A stretch of 44,161 bases of DNA from Ignavibacteriota bacterium (GTDB taxonomy: Bacteria; Bacteroidota; Ignavibacteria; Palsa-1295), in contig PLYO01000044.1 of NCBI GenBank assembly GCA_003151825.1, forward strand, positions 31,016-75,176, written 5' to 3'. Positions 1 to 7,923 of the stretch are shown in pieces. The first letter of the stretch is position 1. Every line of letters starts with the position of its first letter. Under the pieces are notes generated by a model that ran no database searches, was not told where the DNA came from, and saw only the letters and a program-made list of their open reading frames with translations. The position numbers were made by a program, and so were the translations under genes.

Positions 1-300
1 GGATCACCCATATCTGTACTGACAGTGGGATGTTTACACTCTCAACGCTCGCAGTGGCCTTATACGCATAAAATAAATGAATGTTTCACTTTCTTATAGA
101 AATTTTGCTATTTTATTTTAAATTATGCTTTTCTATCAGAAATCTCATGTTCGACAAATAGGGCTTTTACAAAAGAATTCATCGGCGGCAAGCAGGACGT
201 GCGCAGCACGTCCCTACGGATGTGGCTGAATGAGCATGTCAGGATTTTCCTTGCCCATCCGTCTTGTTCATATCTTTAACTTTTTTTCAACGACCAAATT
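1..300. other. Intergenic lead-in with one REP-like hairpin
   Basis: No convincing gene is visible. Bases 60-180 are AT-rich. A GTAG-type REP hairpin lies at 195-217 (listed separately). Near the 3' end, TTG at 250-252 followed 18 bases later by TATCTTTA at 271-278 resembles the Bacteroidota -33/-7 promoter and would serve the lipoprotein gene starting at 301. The last 35 bases match the leader of the paralogous gene at 2205. Confidence 0.5.
195..217 (-). repeat. GTAG-type REP hairpin (GGACGTGC family)
   Basis: On the minus strand this reads GTAG followed by a perfect 8-bp inverted repeat (GGACGTGC / GCACGTCC, 3-base loop, 195-213). GTAG next to a short palindrome is the hallmark of REP elements handled by RAYT transposases, and a RAYT gene is present at 27419-27988. 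The stem differs from the REPs next to that RAYT, so this is a different subfamily or belongs to another RAYT elsewhere. Confidence 0.6.
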
Positions 301-2034
301 ATGAAACTACGACTGATTTCCTTCGCAATCCTGGCCTTACTCACGTTTGCAAGCTGCCGCGATAAGCTGACCGGTCCACCTACGCCGACTCCATCGGCTT
401 CGGACACGATTGCATATTGGACCTTCGATGGGAACACGAAGGATGTTACAAGGAATGGGCATGACGGAATTGCTTTCGGAACTCCCGATTATTATGCAGG
501 CAATCGCTTTGGAGGTTCCAGTTCTGGCACTGCAATCGATCTCAATAGCACGTCGTGGGTCTCGGTCCCGGACAAAGCCGATCTTGATTTTACATCCAGC
601 GATTCTTATACCATTTCGGCGTGGGTCAACTTGTCTGGAAAAGCTGGTTCGAATTACCTTGCAGGCGGAGTCTCGAATATCATCGATAAGATACCAACGC
701 CAAACATGCAAGCAAAAATTCAAACTGGTTACGGAATGTATGCTGATTCCGGAAGATTTGGCGCGCAAATTCTCGATGATGGACTGATCACACTCCAAAC
801 GAATAACCCGGTGAGGTTCGGTACGTGGCACATGGTGACGTTAGTCGTAGCCGCACACGAGTCGGTAACACTCTTTCTCGATAGCAGTGCTGTCGATTCG
901 AAGGCTGATACATTACTACAAACGATTGTGAGTAATAATGTTCCTATACTAATGGGAGCAGTCCCGGGCAATTCACAGTCCGATTCAACGAGTTTGGATG
1001 ATATTCTCATTGTGCATCACGCTATGAGCGGTTCCGAAGTTTCCGCACGCTTCCACGAAGGCGGATGGTATGAACATGCCGATACGGTTGCATCGCCTCA
1101 GACCGGTTGGAAGCAGGGAACGTTTGGCACGACACAAGCCATCGAGGGAATTTGCTTTCCAAATTTTCCAAATGGCGGGCTTGCTTACGCTTGCGGTTTG
1201 GGCGGGACGATATTGCAATCTCTCGATAGCGGCAAATCGTGGGTTAATTTGACATCGAACACCACTCAGGATTTGTACCGGATAAGCTTTGCTGCTAATG
1301 CAAATACCGGCCTCGTAGGTGGAAATAATGGAACCCTCCTTCGAACAACTGACGCAGGAAAGACATGGGCATCAATTGCCGCGCCGTTCCAAACCGTAAA
1401 TGGTGGCCTTGAAAATATTCGTGATGTCAAATTTCTCGATGCGACGCATGCGATGATCGTCGGTGGCGCGGGCAATACACAGACCCCGCAATCGGATGGA
1501 TTTATCATGACCTCCGCCGACGCTGGATTGACATGGATACGATCGAATACGACATCCATTGTTCTTTACAGTATCGGTTTCGATCCGGAAGGAAATGTTG
1601 TTCACGTCGTCGGAAGTAGTGGACAAATTTTATTTTCAACGGATTCGGGTATGACTTGGGTGAATCAATCCGTCAACCAAGCTGGCGATGACTTCTTAGC
1701 CATCGATTACTCTCCATTGAATAATTTTTCGTACGGAATGGCTACGACAGCCGAAGGGGCCATTTACAGCGATTACAGCACCAGTTGGACTCAGAATGGG
1801 ATGGCATCGTCGGGAGTTCAAAGCGCGCTCCGAACCGTCAAGTTAACAAGTTCGAGCGAAGTCTGGATTGCCGGCGATAACGGCATCATCCTTCATAGCA
1901 CCAATAGCGGGATGAGCTGGGCGCGGGCAGATATTGCTGGCGTTTCGGTTCAATGGAACCAGATCGCTGCCCGCGATCCAAATACGCTTGCCTTCGTTGG
2001 GGCTAACGGTACGCTTTATTTTTATGCGCATTAA
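301..2034 (+). CDS. LamG + YCF48-type beta-propeller lipoprotein
   Basis: 577-residue predicted lipoprotein. The signal peptide ends in a lipobox (LTFASC, Cys19). Residues about 38-255 look like a LamG/concanavalin-like domain (YWTFDG start, SYTISAWVNL core). Residues about 265-577 form a propeller of the YCF48/BNR type, with repeated 'S-x-D-x-G-x-x-W' turns (DSGKSWVN, DAGKTWAS, DSGMTWVN, NSGMSWAR). A surface binding or adhesion role is inferred; no catalytic residues are recognisable. There is no T9SS sorting domain, as expected for a lipoprotein. It is paralogous to the gene at 2205: the first residues (MKLRL.S), the leader before the ATG and the terminator stem are all shared, so the whole transcription unit seems to have been duplicated. 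YCF48 is a family name and does not imply photosynthesis. Confidence 0.8.
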   Translation: MKLRLISFAILALLTFASCRDKLTGPPTPTPSASDTIAYWTFDGNTKDVTRNGHDGIAFGTPDYYAGNRFGGSSSGTAIDLNSTSWVSVPDKADLDFTSSDSYTISAWVNLSGKAGSNYLAGGVSNIIDKIPTPNMQAKIQTGYGMYADSGRFGAQILDDGLITLQTNNPVRFGTWHMVTLVVAAHESVTLFLDSSAVDSKADTLLQTIVSNNVPILMGAVPGNSQSDSTSLDDILIVHHAMSGSEVSARFHEGGWYEHADTVASPQTGWKQGTFGTTQAIEGICFPNFPNGGLAYACGLGGTILQSLDSGKSWVNLTSNTTQDLYRISFAANANTGLVGGNNGTLLRTTDAGKTWASIAAPFQTVNGGLENIRDVKFLDATHAMIVGGAGNTQTPQSDGFIMTSADAGLTWIRSNTTSIVLYSIGFDPEGNVVHVVGSSGQILFSTDSGMTWVNQSVNQAGDDFLAIDYSPLNNFSYGMATTAEGAIYSDYSTSWTQNGMASSGVQSALRTVKLTSSSEVWIAGDNGIILHSTNSGMSWARADIAGVSVQWNQIAARDPNTLAFVGANGTLYFYAH

Positions 2035-2065
2035 TCTATATCTGTAAAAATAGAATTTTGGATCG

Positions 2066-2089
2066 GCCCGCGCGAGTTTTCGCGCGGGC
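2066..2089 (+). terminator. Hairpin terminator after first propeller lipoprotein
   Basis: Perfect 10-bp stem GCCCGCGCGA / TCGCGCGGGC with a 4-base loop, 31 bases after the stop codon. The following T-run is weak. The same GCCCGCGC stem recurs after the paralogue (3302-3333). Confidence 0.65.
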
Positions 2090-2204
2090 TTCCTGCTTGG
2101 GAACGGGATAATTTGCAGTGCCGTTATTCGTGAAACTTTCGTCATTTGGCGGAAGTTTGAGATGTCTTAATTGTTCGTAACTTAACTTTTTTACCGGCCG
2201 AATT

Positions 2205-3275
2205 ATGAAACTTCGTCTTCTTTCTTTAGCGGTCTTAACTGTCTTCACATTCGCGAGCTGCCGAAAAACACCAACCGAGCCAACGCCGCCAACGCCGCTC
2301 AGCGGTGGGTGGACGCTTAGTTCTTCCGGCACGAATCAATCGCTTGTCGTCGGGCAATTCGTGAATTCGAGCGCGGGATTTGTCGGCGGCGAAACGGGAG
2401 TAATGCTCAGGACATCCGACTCCGGAAGCCATTGGAGCGGACTGACCCCGGCGCCGGTATTTTCGGGTTCGGTCACCGGCGTTATCTATGGCCTTTCATT
2501 TTTCGATGCGTCGAATGGCTTTGTGGTCGGCGATCAACGAGACGTGGATATGACAAACGATGGCGGCAATACATGGAATGCAATGAACACTAACAATGTG
2601 CCGCAGACGGATCTCATTCGGTCGCTCTATTTTACGAGTAGGAATACCGGTTTCATCGGCACAACGGACGCTTATGCAAATCCTTCCGGCTCGATTTGTG
2701 GAACCGTCGATGGCGGACAAACATGGAATTGGGTAACTTCCACTGCCGGCGGAATCTACAATATCGACTTTAACATTCCCGGCTCACATGGGTTAACCGG
2801 CGTTGCGCAGGGGCGATATGGTGTTAGTTATTATACGGTTGATGGCGGCGGAACCTGGAATGTGGGTTCGACCGATCAGCCGAACTCGCTCATCTCTCGC
2901 AGCACCTTCACGAGCGCGACGACGGGCTTTGCCGTGGCGCAATCGCTTACCCCTAACAATGATACAGCTGTATCTTTATCGCCGCAGCAGTTTGGTTTCA
3001 TTCTTCGCACGGATGATGCTGGTCATACTTGGCACACGGTATACTCCACCGCGCACATCGCTATTTCACTAGGACTGAATGGTATAGCAAATAATGGCAA
3101 TGGTACCATCACAGCCGTGGGAGGCTGCGGAATTGTGGTCGAATCGACCGACGGCGGCACAACCTGGACGCAGAGCTGGACGGGATCGAGCCTTTGGTAC
3201 GACATCCGTTATGCGAGCCAGCATCATGCCGTTATTTTTGGCGTGAACGGAAACATTGCAACGCGCAACGAATAA
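2205..3275 (+). CDS. YCF48-type beta-propeller lipoprotein
   Basis: 356-residue predicted lipoprotein with the same lipobox position as the preceding gene (FTFASC, Cys19), then a Pro/Thr linker (TPTEPTPPTP) and a propeller from about residue 35. Repeated blade motifs include SDSGSHWSGL, NDGGNTWNAM, VDGGQTWNWV, DDAGHTWHTV and TDGGTTWTQS. It lacks the LamG domain of its neighbour. The start is supported by the signal peptide and by a leader (TTAACTTTTTT followed by CCGGCCGAATT) nearly identical to that of the gene at 301. Function unknown; a surface-exposed scaffold or binding protein is the likeliest reading. Confidence 0.8.
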   Translation: MKLRLLSLAVLTVFTFASCRKTPTEPTPPTPLSGGWTLSSSGTNQSLVVGQFVNSSAGFVGGETGVMLRTSDSGSHWSGLTPAPVFSGSVTGVIYGLSFFDASNGFVVGDQRDVDMTNDGGNTWNAMNTNNVPQTDLIRSLYFTSRNTGFIGTTDAYANPSGSICGTVDGGQTWNWVTSTAGGIYNIDFNIPGSHGLTGVAQGRYGVSYYTVDGGGTWNVGSTDQPNSLISRSTFTSATTGFAVAQSLTPNNDTAVSLSPQQFGFILRTDDAGHTWHTVYSTAHIAISLGLNGIANNGNGTITAVGGCGIVVESTDGGTTWTQSWTGSSLWYDIRYASQHHAVIFGVNGNIATRNE

Positions 3276-3301
3276 TAGCCATTGCATATTTTTCATGGTT
3301 G

Positions 3302-3333
3302 AAAAGCCCGCGCGAATAATTGCGCGGGCTTTT
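3302..3333. terminator. Symmetric hairpin terminator
   Basis: AAAA, stem GCCCGCGC (3306-3313), 8-base loop, GCGCGGGC (3322-3329), TTTT. It lies 26 bases after the preceding stop codon and could work in both directions. Its stem matches the terminator at 2066-2089. Confidence 0.75.
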
Positions 3334-3363
3334 GGGTCTTAGCACCATAGCATTCGTATTTTT

Positions 3364-4791
3364 GTGAGAGTGATACACCGCCTGTTCTTCTTCTCATTCG
3401 TATTTTTTGCGATTGCCGCGAATGCTCAGGTTTCGATTTCCCCGGTTGCTTCGTTCGATTTCGGCTCGCCACTTTTTATCAATCGCGCGCAGGGGGTGCT
3501 GAATCCTTTTAGCGGCACTGCCACTGGAACAAGTTCCAGCGAGTCTTATGGAATTGGCGCTCAGGTTGCTATCGCGGGCATCATCGGATCCATTGGACTG
3601 ATGGGTCAACTGGAAGGCGTGTATAATACAGGCCGGTTGAATTTTAATTCCCCTCCTTACACCGTCTCCGGCATCGACCGGAAACTTTTGCTCGAAGTTG
3701 GGGCGGTGTGGAACAGCCATCCTATAATAGCACGATTCGGCCCGTGGCTTTCGCAATCCATTTCAAGTGATGTCTATGAAAACGATCCAAACGGAAATGA
3801 TATTACTCCATCGAATGCCAAGTCTGCAGCGACGCACTATGGTCTCTCCGGTGGACTTGCATGGCAAATCCCGGATTTTCCTCTGCGTCCTGAAATAAAT
3901 ACGCATCTCGATCTCACGGAACTTTCCGACGCGGGGGTAAATGCTTTTAGCGTTGGGATTACGCTTTCCTACTTGTTTGGAATGAACGGGCGGAGTGAAG
4001 TGCCTTCGTCCTTAAATTCTAAAGATTCTAATCCTTCATCCTTCATCCTTCATCCCTCATCCTTCATCCTTCCCCATCGTGTGCGATTTCTCGTCAACGG
4101 CTCGGAAGCACATGGAAATCCGCCGCTGGAACGGGTCGAGACCTACGTGAAGCAGTATGCGATGGTGGATTCCGATAACGCGCCGCCGCGCGTTACGCAA
4201 TGGGTGGAAGAATCGTATCATCTTCCGCATCTTTCGCTTTCCAGTCAGTTCGATCGCCACTATGCTGGATATTTGATGGTCTTGAAGGATAGCGTGCGGC
4301 TGATCGAGAAAACTTTCTCAGCAATTCCGAGCCGAGCGCATGGCGAAGATACCATTATCGAGTTAGACAAAGATTCCGCCTGGAAAAATGTGTTAGTGCG
4401 ATTGAACACAGGGGTGAGCAATGAGCTTGTTGCTGAACTGCGAACGAGTGACGATCAATTGGCGGTTGCGCGTGATACATTAGTGCTTCCACCGGCCGAT
4501 ACGTCTCGCACAGCCAAAACTATTGTGAAGCGGCAATTTCGATTCGTCCTTTCCGATAATTATAGAAATTTCTCAGGCGGGAGCGAGTCGCTCGATTTGC
4601 TGCTCGGCAAGATCATGGCGCTCCTGGATTCGACGAATGACATCACCATCATGGAGCCAGAAAGGCAGAGCAGCAAACCAGCGGGCATTGCACTCGAGCA
4701 AAGAATAAAAGAAATTCTTGGTAGCCGAAAGGTGCGACATATAACAAGCGCGGGTGCGCAAGAGGCTCTCATCGTGGTGCTCGATCGTTAA
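3364..4791 (+). CDS. Outer-membrane barrel-like protein, possibly with OmpA-like C-terminus
   Basis: 475 residues with a GTG start and a clear signal peptide (FFFSFVFFAIAANAQ). Residues about 22-205 look like an outer-membrane beta-barrel (alternating short strands, SYGIGAQVAIAGIIGSIG, HYGLSGGLAWQIPDF, AFSVGITLSYLFGM). The second half, from about residue 240, is a soluble domain whose end (KPAGIALEQRIKEIL and onward) vaguely recalls the end of OmpA-like domains; this is a weak call. Residues about 223-240 (SNPSSFILHPSSFILP) are encoded by a CATCCTT heptamer array (4031-4071) sitting exactly at the barrel/C-terminal domain junction, so the linker appears to be repeat-derived. Function is inferred from topology only. 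Confidence 0.6.
   Translation: MRVIHRLFFFSFVFFAIAANAQVSISPVASFDFGSPLFINRAQGVLNPFSGTATGTSSSESYGIGAQVAIAGIIGSIGLMGQLEGVYNTGRLNFNSPPYTVSGIDRKLLLEVGAVWNSHPIIARFGPWLSQSISSDVYENDPNGNDITPSNAKSAATHYGLSGGLAWQIPDFPLRPEINTHLDLTELSDAGVNAFSVGITLSYLFGMNGRSEVPSSLNSKDSNPSSFILHPSSFILPHRVRFLVNGSEAHGNPPLERVETYVKQYAMVDSDNAPPRVTQWVEESYHLPHLSLSSQFDRHYAGYLMVLKDSVRLIEKTFSAIPSRAHGEDTIIELDKDSAWKNVLVRLNTGVSNELVAELRTSDDQLAVARDTLVLPPADTSRTAKTIVKRQFRFVLSDNYRNFSGGSESLDLLLGKIMALLDSTNDITIMEPERQSSKPAGIALEQRIKEILGSRKVRHITSAGAQEALIVVLDR
4031..4071 (+). repeat. CATCCTT heptanucleotide tandem array inside a gene
   Basis: A partial unit followed by five 7-base units (one with CATCCCT) lies within the outer-membrane protein gene. 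Translated, it gives the pseudo-repeat PSSFILHPSSFIL. The reading frame is kept through the array. Confidence 0.9.
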
Positions 4792-4913
4792 GTATACATT
4801 AAGCCCCATGCGTCGCAGCAGTCCCATATCACTCATCCGGTTTAGTGGAACCGCGAGCGGAGTGCGTTCTGTTATCGCGGCGCATAAAAAAGCGCACCAT
4901 TGGTGCGCGCGCA

Positions 4914-4987
4914 GGGCGATTGGCGCAGTTGGTTAGCGCGCTTCCTTGACATGGAAGAGGTCACAGGTTCGAATCCCGTATCGCCCA
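4914..4987 (+). tRNA. tRNA-Val (anticodon GAC)
   Basis: 74-base cloverleaf. The acceptor stem GGGCGAT pairs perfectly with ATCGCCC and the discriminator is A. The D arm has GCGC/GCGC, the anticodon stem CTTCC/GGAAG encloses loop TTGACAT giving anticodon GAC, and the T loop is TTCGAAT. One mismatch is present in the T stem. CCA is not encoded. The gene lies about 105 bases upstream of pyk. Confidence 0.95.
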
Positions 4988-4995
4988 CTTTTTAA

Positions 4996-5087
4996 AATTA
5001 CGAATTACGAATTACGAATTACGAAGTCGCTCGCCGGCGCGCGTTGCTTCCTCGTTATTCGTAATTTGTAATTCGTAATTCGTAATT
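4996..5087. repeat. Inverted pair of AATTACG heptamer arrays
   Basis: Four AATTACG units (4996-5023) and five reverse-complement CGTAATT units (5053-5087, one imperfect) surround a GC-rich 29-base spacer. They could fold into a long hairpin between tRNA-Val and the pyk start codon, which begins only 5 bases after the second array. The same heptamer occurs in frame within gatA at 6988-7015. Confidence 0.9.
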
Positions 5088-5092
5088 ACCGC

Positions 5093-6535
5093 GTGCTGCA
5101 ACCGAAAACGAAAATCATCGCCACGTTAGGCCCGTCGAGCGCGAGCGAAGAAATTATCGAAAAGCTCGTTCTCGCGGGGATGGACATCGCGCGGCTGAAT
5201 TTTTCGCATTCCACCTTCGAGACACACCTTGACATTGCAAGGAGAGTCCGCACCGTCGCGGATCGGCTTGGTGAGTACATTGCGATTTTCGCCGATCTTC
5301 CCGGTCCCAAAATTCGAACCGGCGATGTAGCCGACCCGAATGGCGTATTCCTGGTTCCAGGGAGCGATGTAACGCTTGTTTATGATCCCGAATCCGTTAC
5401 GACGGCGAAGCGCATTACCACCGGCTATCCTTACCTCGGCGTCGATGTTCGTCATGGCCATCCTGTCTTGCTCGACGACGGTACGCTGGAGTTAGTCGTG
5501 AAGTCGATCGTTTCCAGCACGGAGATTCTCGCTACGGTCAAGACCGGAGGGATTTTAAAAAGTCATAAGGGAATCAATTTTCCCGCGACCATTTTGCGCA
5601 TTCCGACGCTTACCGATCACGATAAAGAGATTGCTCGCTTTGCGCTTCAAACCGTCGGCGTCGATGCGCTGGCGCTTAGTTTCGTGCGCCGCGCCGAGGA
5701 CATTCGCGATCTTCGGCAGTTTCTCAGAGCCGAACTTGGAGATACCTCGACTCCTATTATCGCGAAAATCGAAAAGCCGGAAGCAGTCGAAAACATTAAA
5801 GACATTCTCACGGAGACCGACATGATTATGGTCGCGCGCGGGGATTTGGGCGTCGAAATGCCGCTCGAACGTGTCCCGCCGATTCAAAAGCGTATCGTCG
5901 ATCTGGCGAATGCGCGTGGCATTCCTGTCATCACCGCCACGCAGATGCTGGAGTCCATGATCGTGCATCCTCGCCCCACGCGCGCGGAGGCGAGCGATGT
6001 GGCAAACGCAGTGTTCGATGGCTCGGACTGTGTGATGCTCTCGGCGGAAACAAGCGCCGGTGCATATCCCGTCGAGTCCGTTACCACGATGCGCGAGATC
6101 GTGCTCGCGGCGGAGCGTAGTGGCTATGTGCGCGTTGAGCGTGATTTTGTTTTGCCTCACGATGAAGCGGAATATGCCACGGATTCCGTCGCCCGCGCCG
6201 CGTGCGTTCTTGCGGAAGAAGTGGACGCGCAAGCGATTATTTGCGCGACGCTCTCTGGTCGCAGCGCGCGCTTTGTGGCGAAGTACCGGTTCTCGAAGTT
6301 AGTGGTTGGAATGTCCACCGAGGAAGTGGCGCTGCGGCGCATGGCCTTTTTTCACGGCGTGGTTCCGCTCAAACTTGAGTCCGTCATGAGTTTCGATGAG
6401 ACGCTCGAAAACATGATCCGCGATGTGCAGCACAAAGGCCTTGTTGGGAATAGTGGATGGATTGTCATTACCGCTGGCCACCCGATTTTTCAAGTGAGTC
6501 ACACGAATATCGTGAAAGTTCATTTTTTAGGGTAA
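5093..6535 (+). CDS. pyk: Pyruvate kinase
   Basis: 480 residues, normal for the family. It catalyses phosphoenolpyruvate + ADP to pyruvate + ATP in the last step of glycolysis (cytosolic). The sequence opens with the conserved LQPKTKIIATLGPSS, carries the active-site stretch MIMVARGDLGVEMPLERVPP (about residues 243-262, Mg and substrate binding) and the B-domain region DVRHGHPVLLDDGTLELVV. The chosen start is GTG at 5093; an in-frame stop at 5069 excludes anything further upstream except an ATT. The start follows directly on a heptamer array and has no recognisable ribosome binding site, so translation initiation may be unusual. The 3' end overlaps the convergent gatA by 16 bases. Confidence 0.95.
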   Translation: MLQPKTKIIATLGPSSASEEIIEKLVLAGMDIARLNFSHSTFETHLDIARRVRTVADRLGEYIAIFADLPGPKIRTGDVADPNGVFLVPGSDVTLVYDPESVTTAKRITTGYPYLGVDVRHGHPVLLDDGTLELVVKSIVSSTEILATVKTGGILKSHKGINFPATILRIPTLTDHDKEIARFALQTVGVDALALSFVRRAEDIRDLRQFLRAELGDTSTPIIAKIEKPEAVENIKDILTETDMIMVARGDLGVEMPLERVPPIQKRIVDLANARGIPVITATQMLESMIVHPRPTRAEASDVANAVFDGSDCVMLSAETSAGAYPVESVTTMREIVLAAERSGYVRVERDFVLPHDEAEYATDSVARAACVLAEEVDAQAIICATLSGRSARFVAKYRFSKLVVGMSTEEVALRRMAFFHGVVPLKLESVMSFDETLENMIRDVQHKGLVGNSGWIVITAGHPIFQVSHTNIVKVHFLG

Positions 6536-7902
6536 TCCAGGTTCTGCATTATTTCCTTTGCCAGTGCAAAAAGTGTTTCTTCATCGAAATGCCGTGCGAT
6601 GAGTTGTGCGCCAACGGGCAATCCCTTCCCATCTAATCCCGCCGGCACACTCATGGCTGGCACGCCGGCGAGATTGGCGCTGACGGTAAAGATGTCGTTC
6701 AAATACATGGCAAGCGGGTCGCTCACTTTTTCGCCGAGTTTGAATGCGGTCGTTGGAGTGGTCGGAGTGAGAAGCGCGTCGCAGGATAGGAATACGTTTA
6801 CAAAATCTTCCGCGATAAGCCTTCGCACCTTTTGCGCGCGGGCGTAGTATGCATCGTAATAACCGGAGGATAGTACGTAAGTCCCAAGCATGATTCTCCG
6901 CTTCACCTCGCGCCCAAATCCTTCCGAGCGCGAATGGCGATACGTCTCTTCCAATGAGTTGTGGATATTCGAAGTAGTAATTTCATTCGTAATTCGTAAT
7001 TCGTAATTCGTAATTGAAGAGCGGCGGCCATAGCGGATGCCATCGAATCGCGCGAGATTGCTCGATGCTTCCGCAGTAGTAAGGATATAATAATCGGCTA
7101 CGCAATATTTCGAGTGAGGCAGCGAGACGTCGACGATCTCGCATCCCGCTCGACGAAGTGTCTCTTTCGATTCTTCCACTAATCTCCGAACATCCGGCTC
7201 GATTCCCTCACCATAATACTCTCGTGGAATTCCGATCTTCAATCCTTTCACATCTCTTTGCAGTGCTTCTGAATAATTCCCGACCGGCATATGCGCACTG
7301 GTAGAATCCATCTCATCGAATCCGGACATAACCTCAAGCGCGCGCGCCGCATCTTCCAGCGTGCGCGAAAACGTGCCGACCGTATCGAAAGAAGAAGCGA
7401 ATGCCGTAAGACCGTAGCGCGAAATGCGGCCATACGTGGGCTTCATCCCAATGACGCCGCAAAATGCGGCTGGCTGGCGTATCGAGCCGCCCGTATCCGT
7501 GCCAAGTGCGACATCGCACGCGCCAATCGCGGCGGCAACCGCGCTGCCGCCACTCGATCCGCCCGGCACGCGCGATGTGTCCCACGGATTGCGCACCGGG
7601 CCAAAGTACGAAGTCTCATTCGAAGACCCCATGGCAAATTCGTCCATGTTCGTTTTGCCGACGATTCGCGCGCCGGCATCGATCAGGCGCTGGACGCACG
7701 TTGCAGTATAGAGCGATTCGAAGTGTTCAAGAAATCTCGATCCGCACGTAAGCCGCGCGCCCTTGAGGGCAAGCACATCCTTGAGGGCAACCCTCATTCC
7801 GGAGAGCGGGCCATCGTGAGCGGGGAAGCGATCTTCCTCGAAGATTTCGAGGAAGGCGTTCAGCTCGGCGTTGCGGGAGTTGGCGATTTCAAAAGGAGTC
7901 AT
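6520..7902 (-). CDS. gatA: Aspartyl/glutamyl-tRNA(Asn/Gln) amidotransferase subunit A
   Basis: 460 residues. The amidase subunit of GatCAB releases ammonia from glutamine to amidate Glu-tRNA(Gln) or Asp-tRNA(Asn). The full Ser-Ser-Lys triad is present with the usual spacing: Lys41 (VALKDV), cis-Ser116 (VPGGSSGGS) and Ser140 (GTDTGGSIRQP). The ATG at 7902 was preferred over a TTG at 7923 that directly abuts the rlmD stop codon. Oddity: between YGRRSS and NSLEETYRHSRSEGFG there are about 17 extra residues (including TNYELRITNE) encoded by an AATTACG heptamer array (6988-7015), placed in frame in what should be a surface loop. The catalytic core is untouched, so the protein is probably functional. 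It lies downstream of rlmD in the same direction. Confidence 0.93.
   Translation of the reverse strand: MTPFEIANSRNAELNAFLEIFEEDRFPAHDGPLSGMRVALKDVLALKGARLTCGSRFLEHFESLYTATCVQRLIDAGARIVGKTNMDEFAMGSSNETSYFGPVRNPWDTSRVPGGSSGGSAVAAAIGACDVALGTDTGGSIRQPAAFCGVIGMKPTYGRISRYGLTAFASSFDTVGTFSRTLEDAARALEVMSGFDEMDSTSAHMPVGNYSEALQRDVKGLKIGIPREYYGEGIEPDVRRLVEESKETLRRAGCEIVDVSLPHSKYCVADYYILTTAEASSNLARFDGIRYGRRSSITNYELRITNEITTSNIHNSLEETYRHSRSEGFGREVKRRIMLGTYVLSSGYYDAYYARAQKVRRLIAEDFVNVFLSCDALLTPTTPTTAFKLGEKVSDPLAMYLNDIFTVSANLAGVPAMSVPAGLDGKGLPVGAQLIARHFDEETLFALAKEIMQNLDYPKK
6988..7015. repeat. AATTACG heptamer array within gatA
   Basis: Four units of CGTAATT on the plus strand (AATTACG in gatA sense). The 28-base array plus flanking bases is accommodated without loss of the gatA frame. 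It matches the arrays at 4996-5087. Confidence 0.92.
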
Positions 7903-7923
7903 ATCAATTTTTACAAAACACAA

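Noticed and set aside
301..3275. Reading the YCF48-type domains as evidence for a photosynthetic organism
   Set aside because: The fold is widespread in non-photosynthetic bacteria, and no photosynthesis gene is in the window.
4892..4908. Inverted repeat GCGCACC / GGTGCGC with an A-run on its left, like a minus-strand terminator
   Set aside because: No minus-strand gene lies to its right that would need it; the next feature is the plus-strand tRNA. It may be a chance hairpin.
4914..5092. tRNA-Val as the attachment site of an integrated element
   Set aside because: No integrase and no repeated tRNA 3' end is seen; the downstream DNA is a heptamer hairpin followed by the housekeeping gene pyk.
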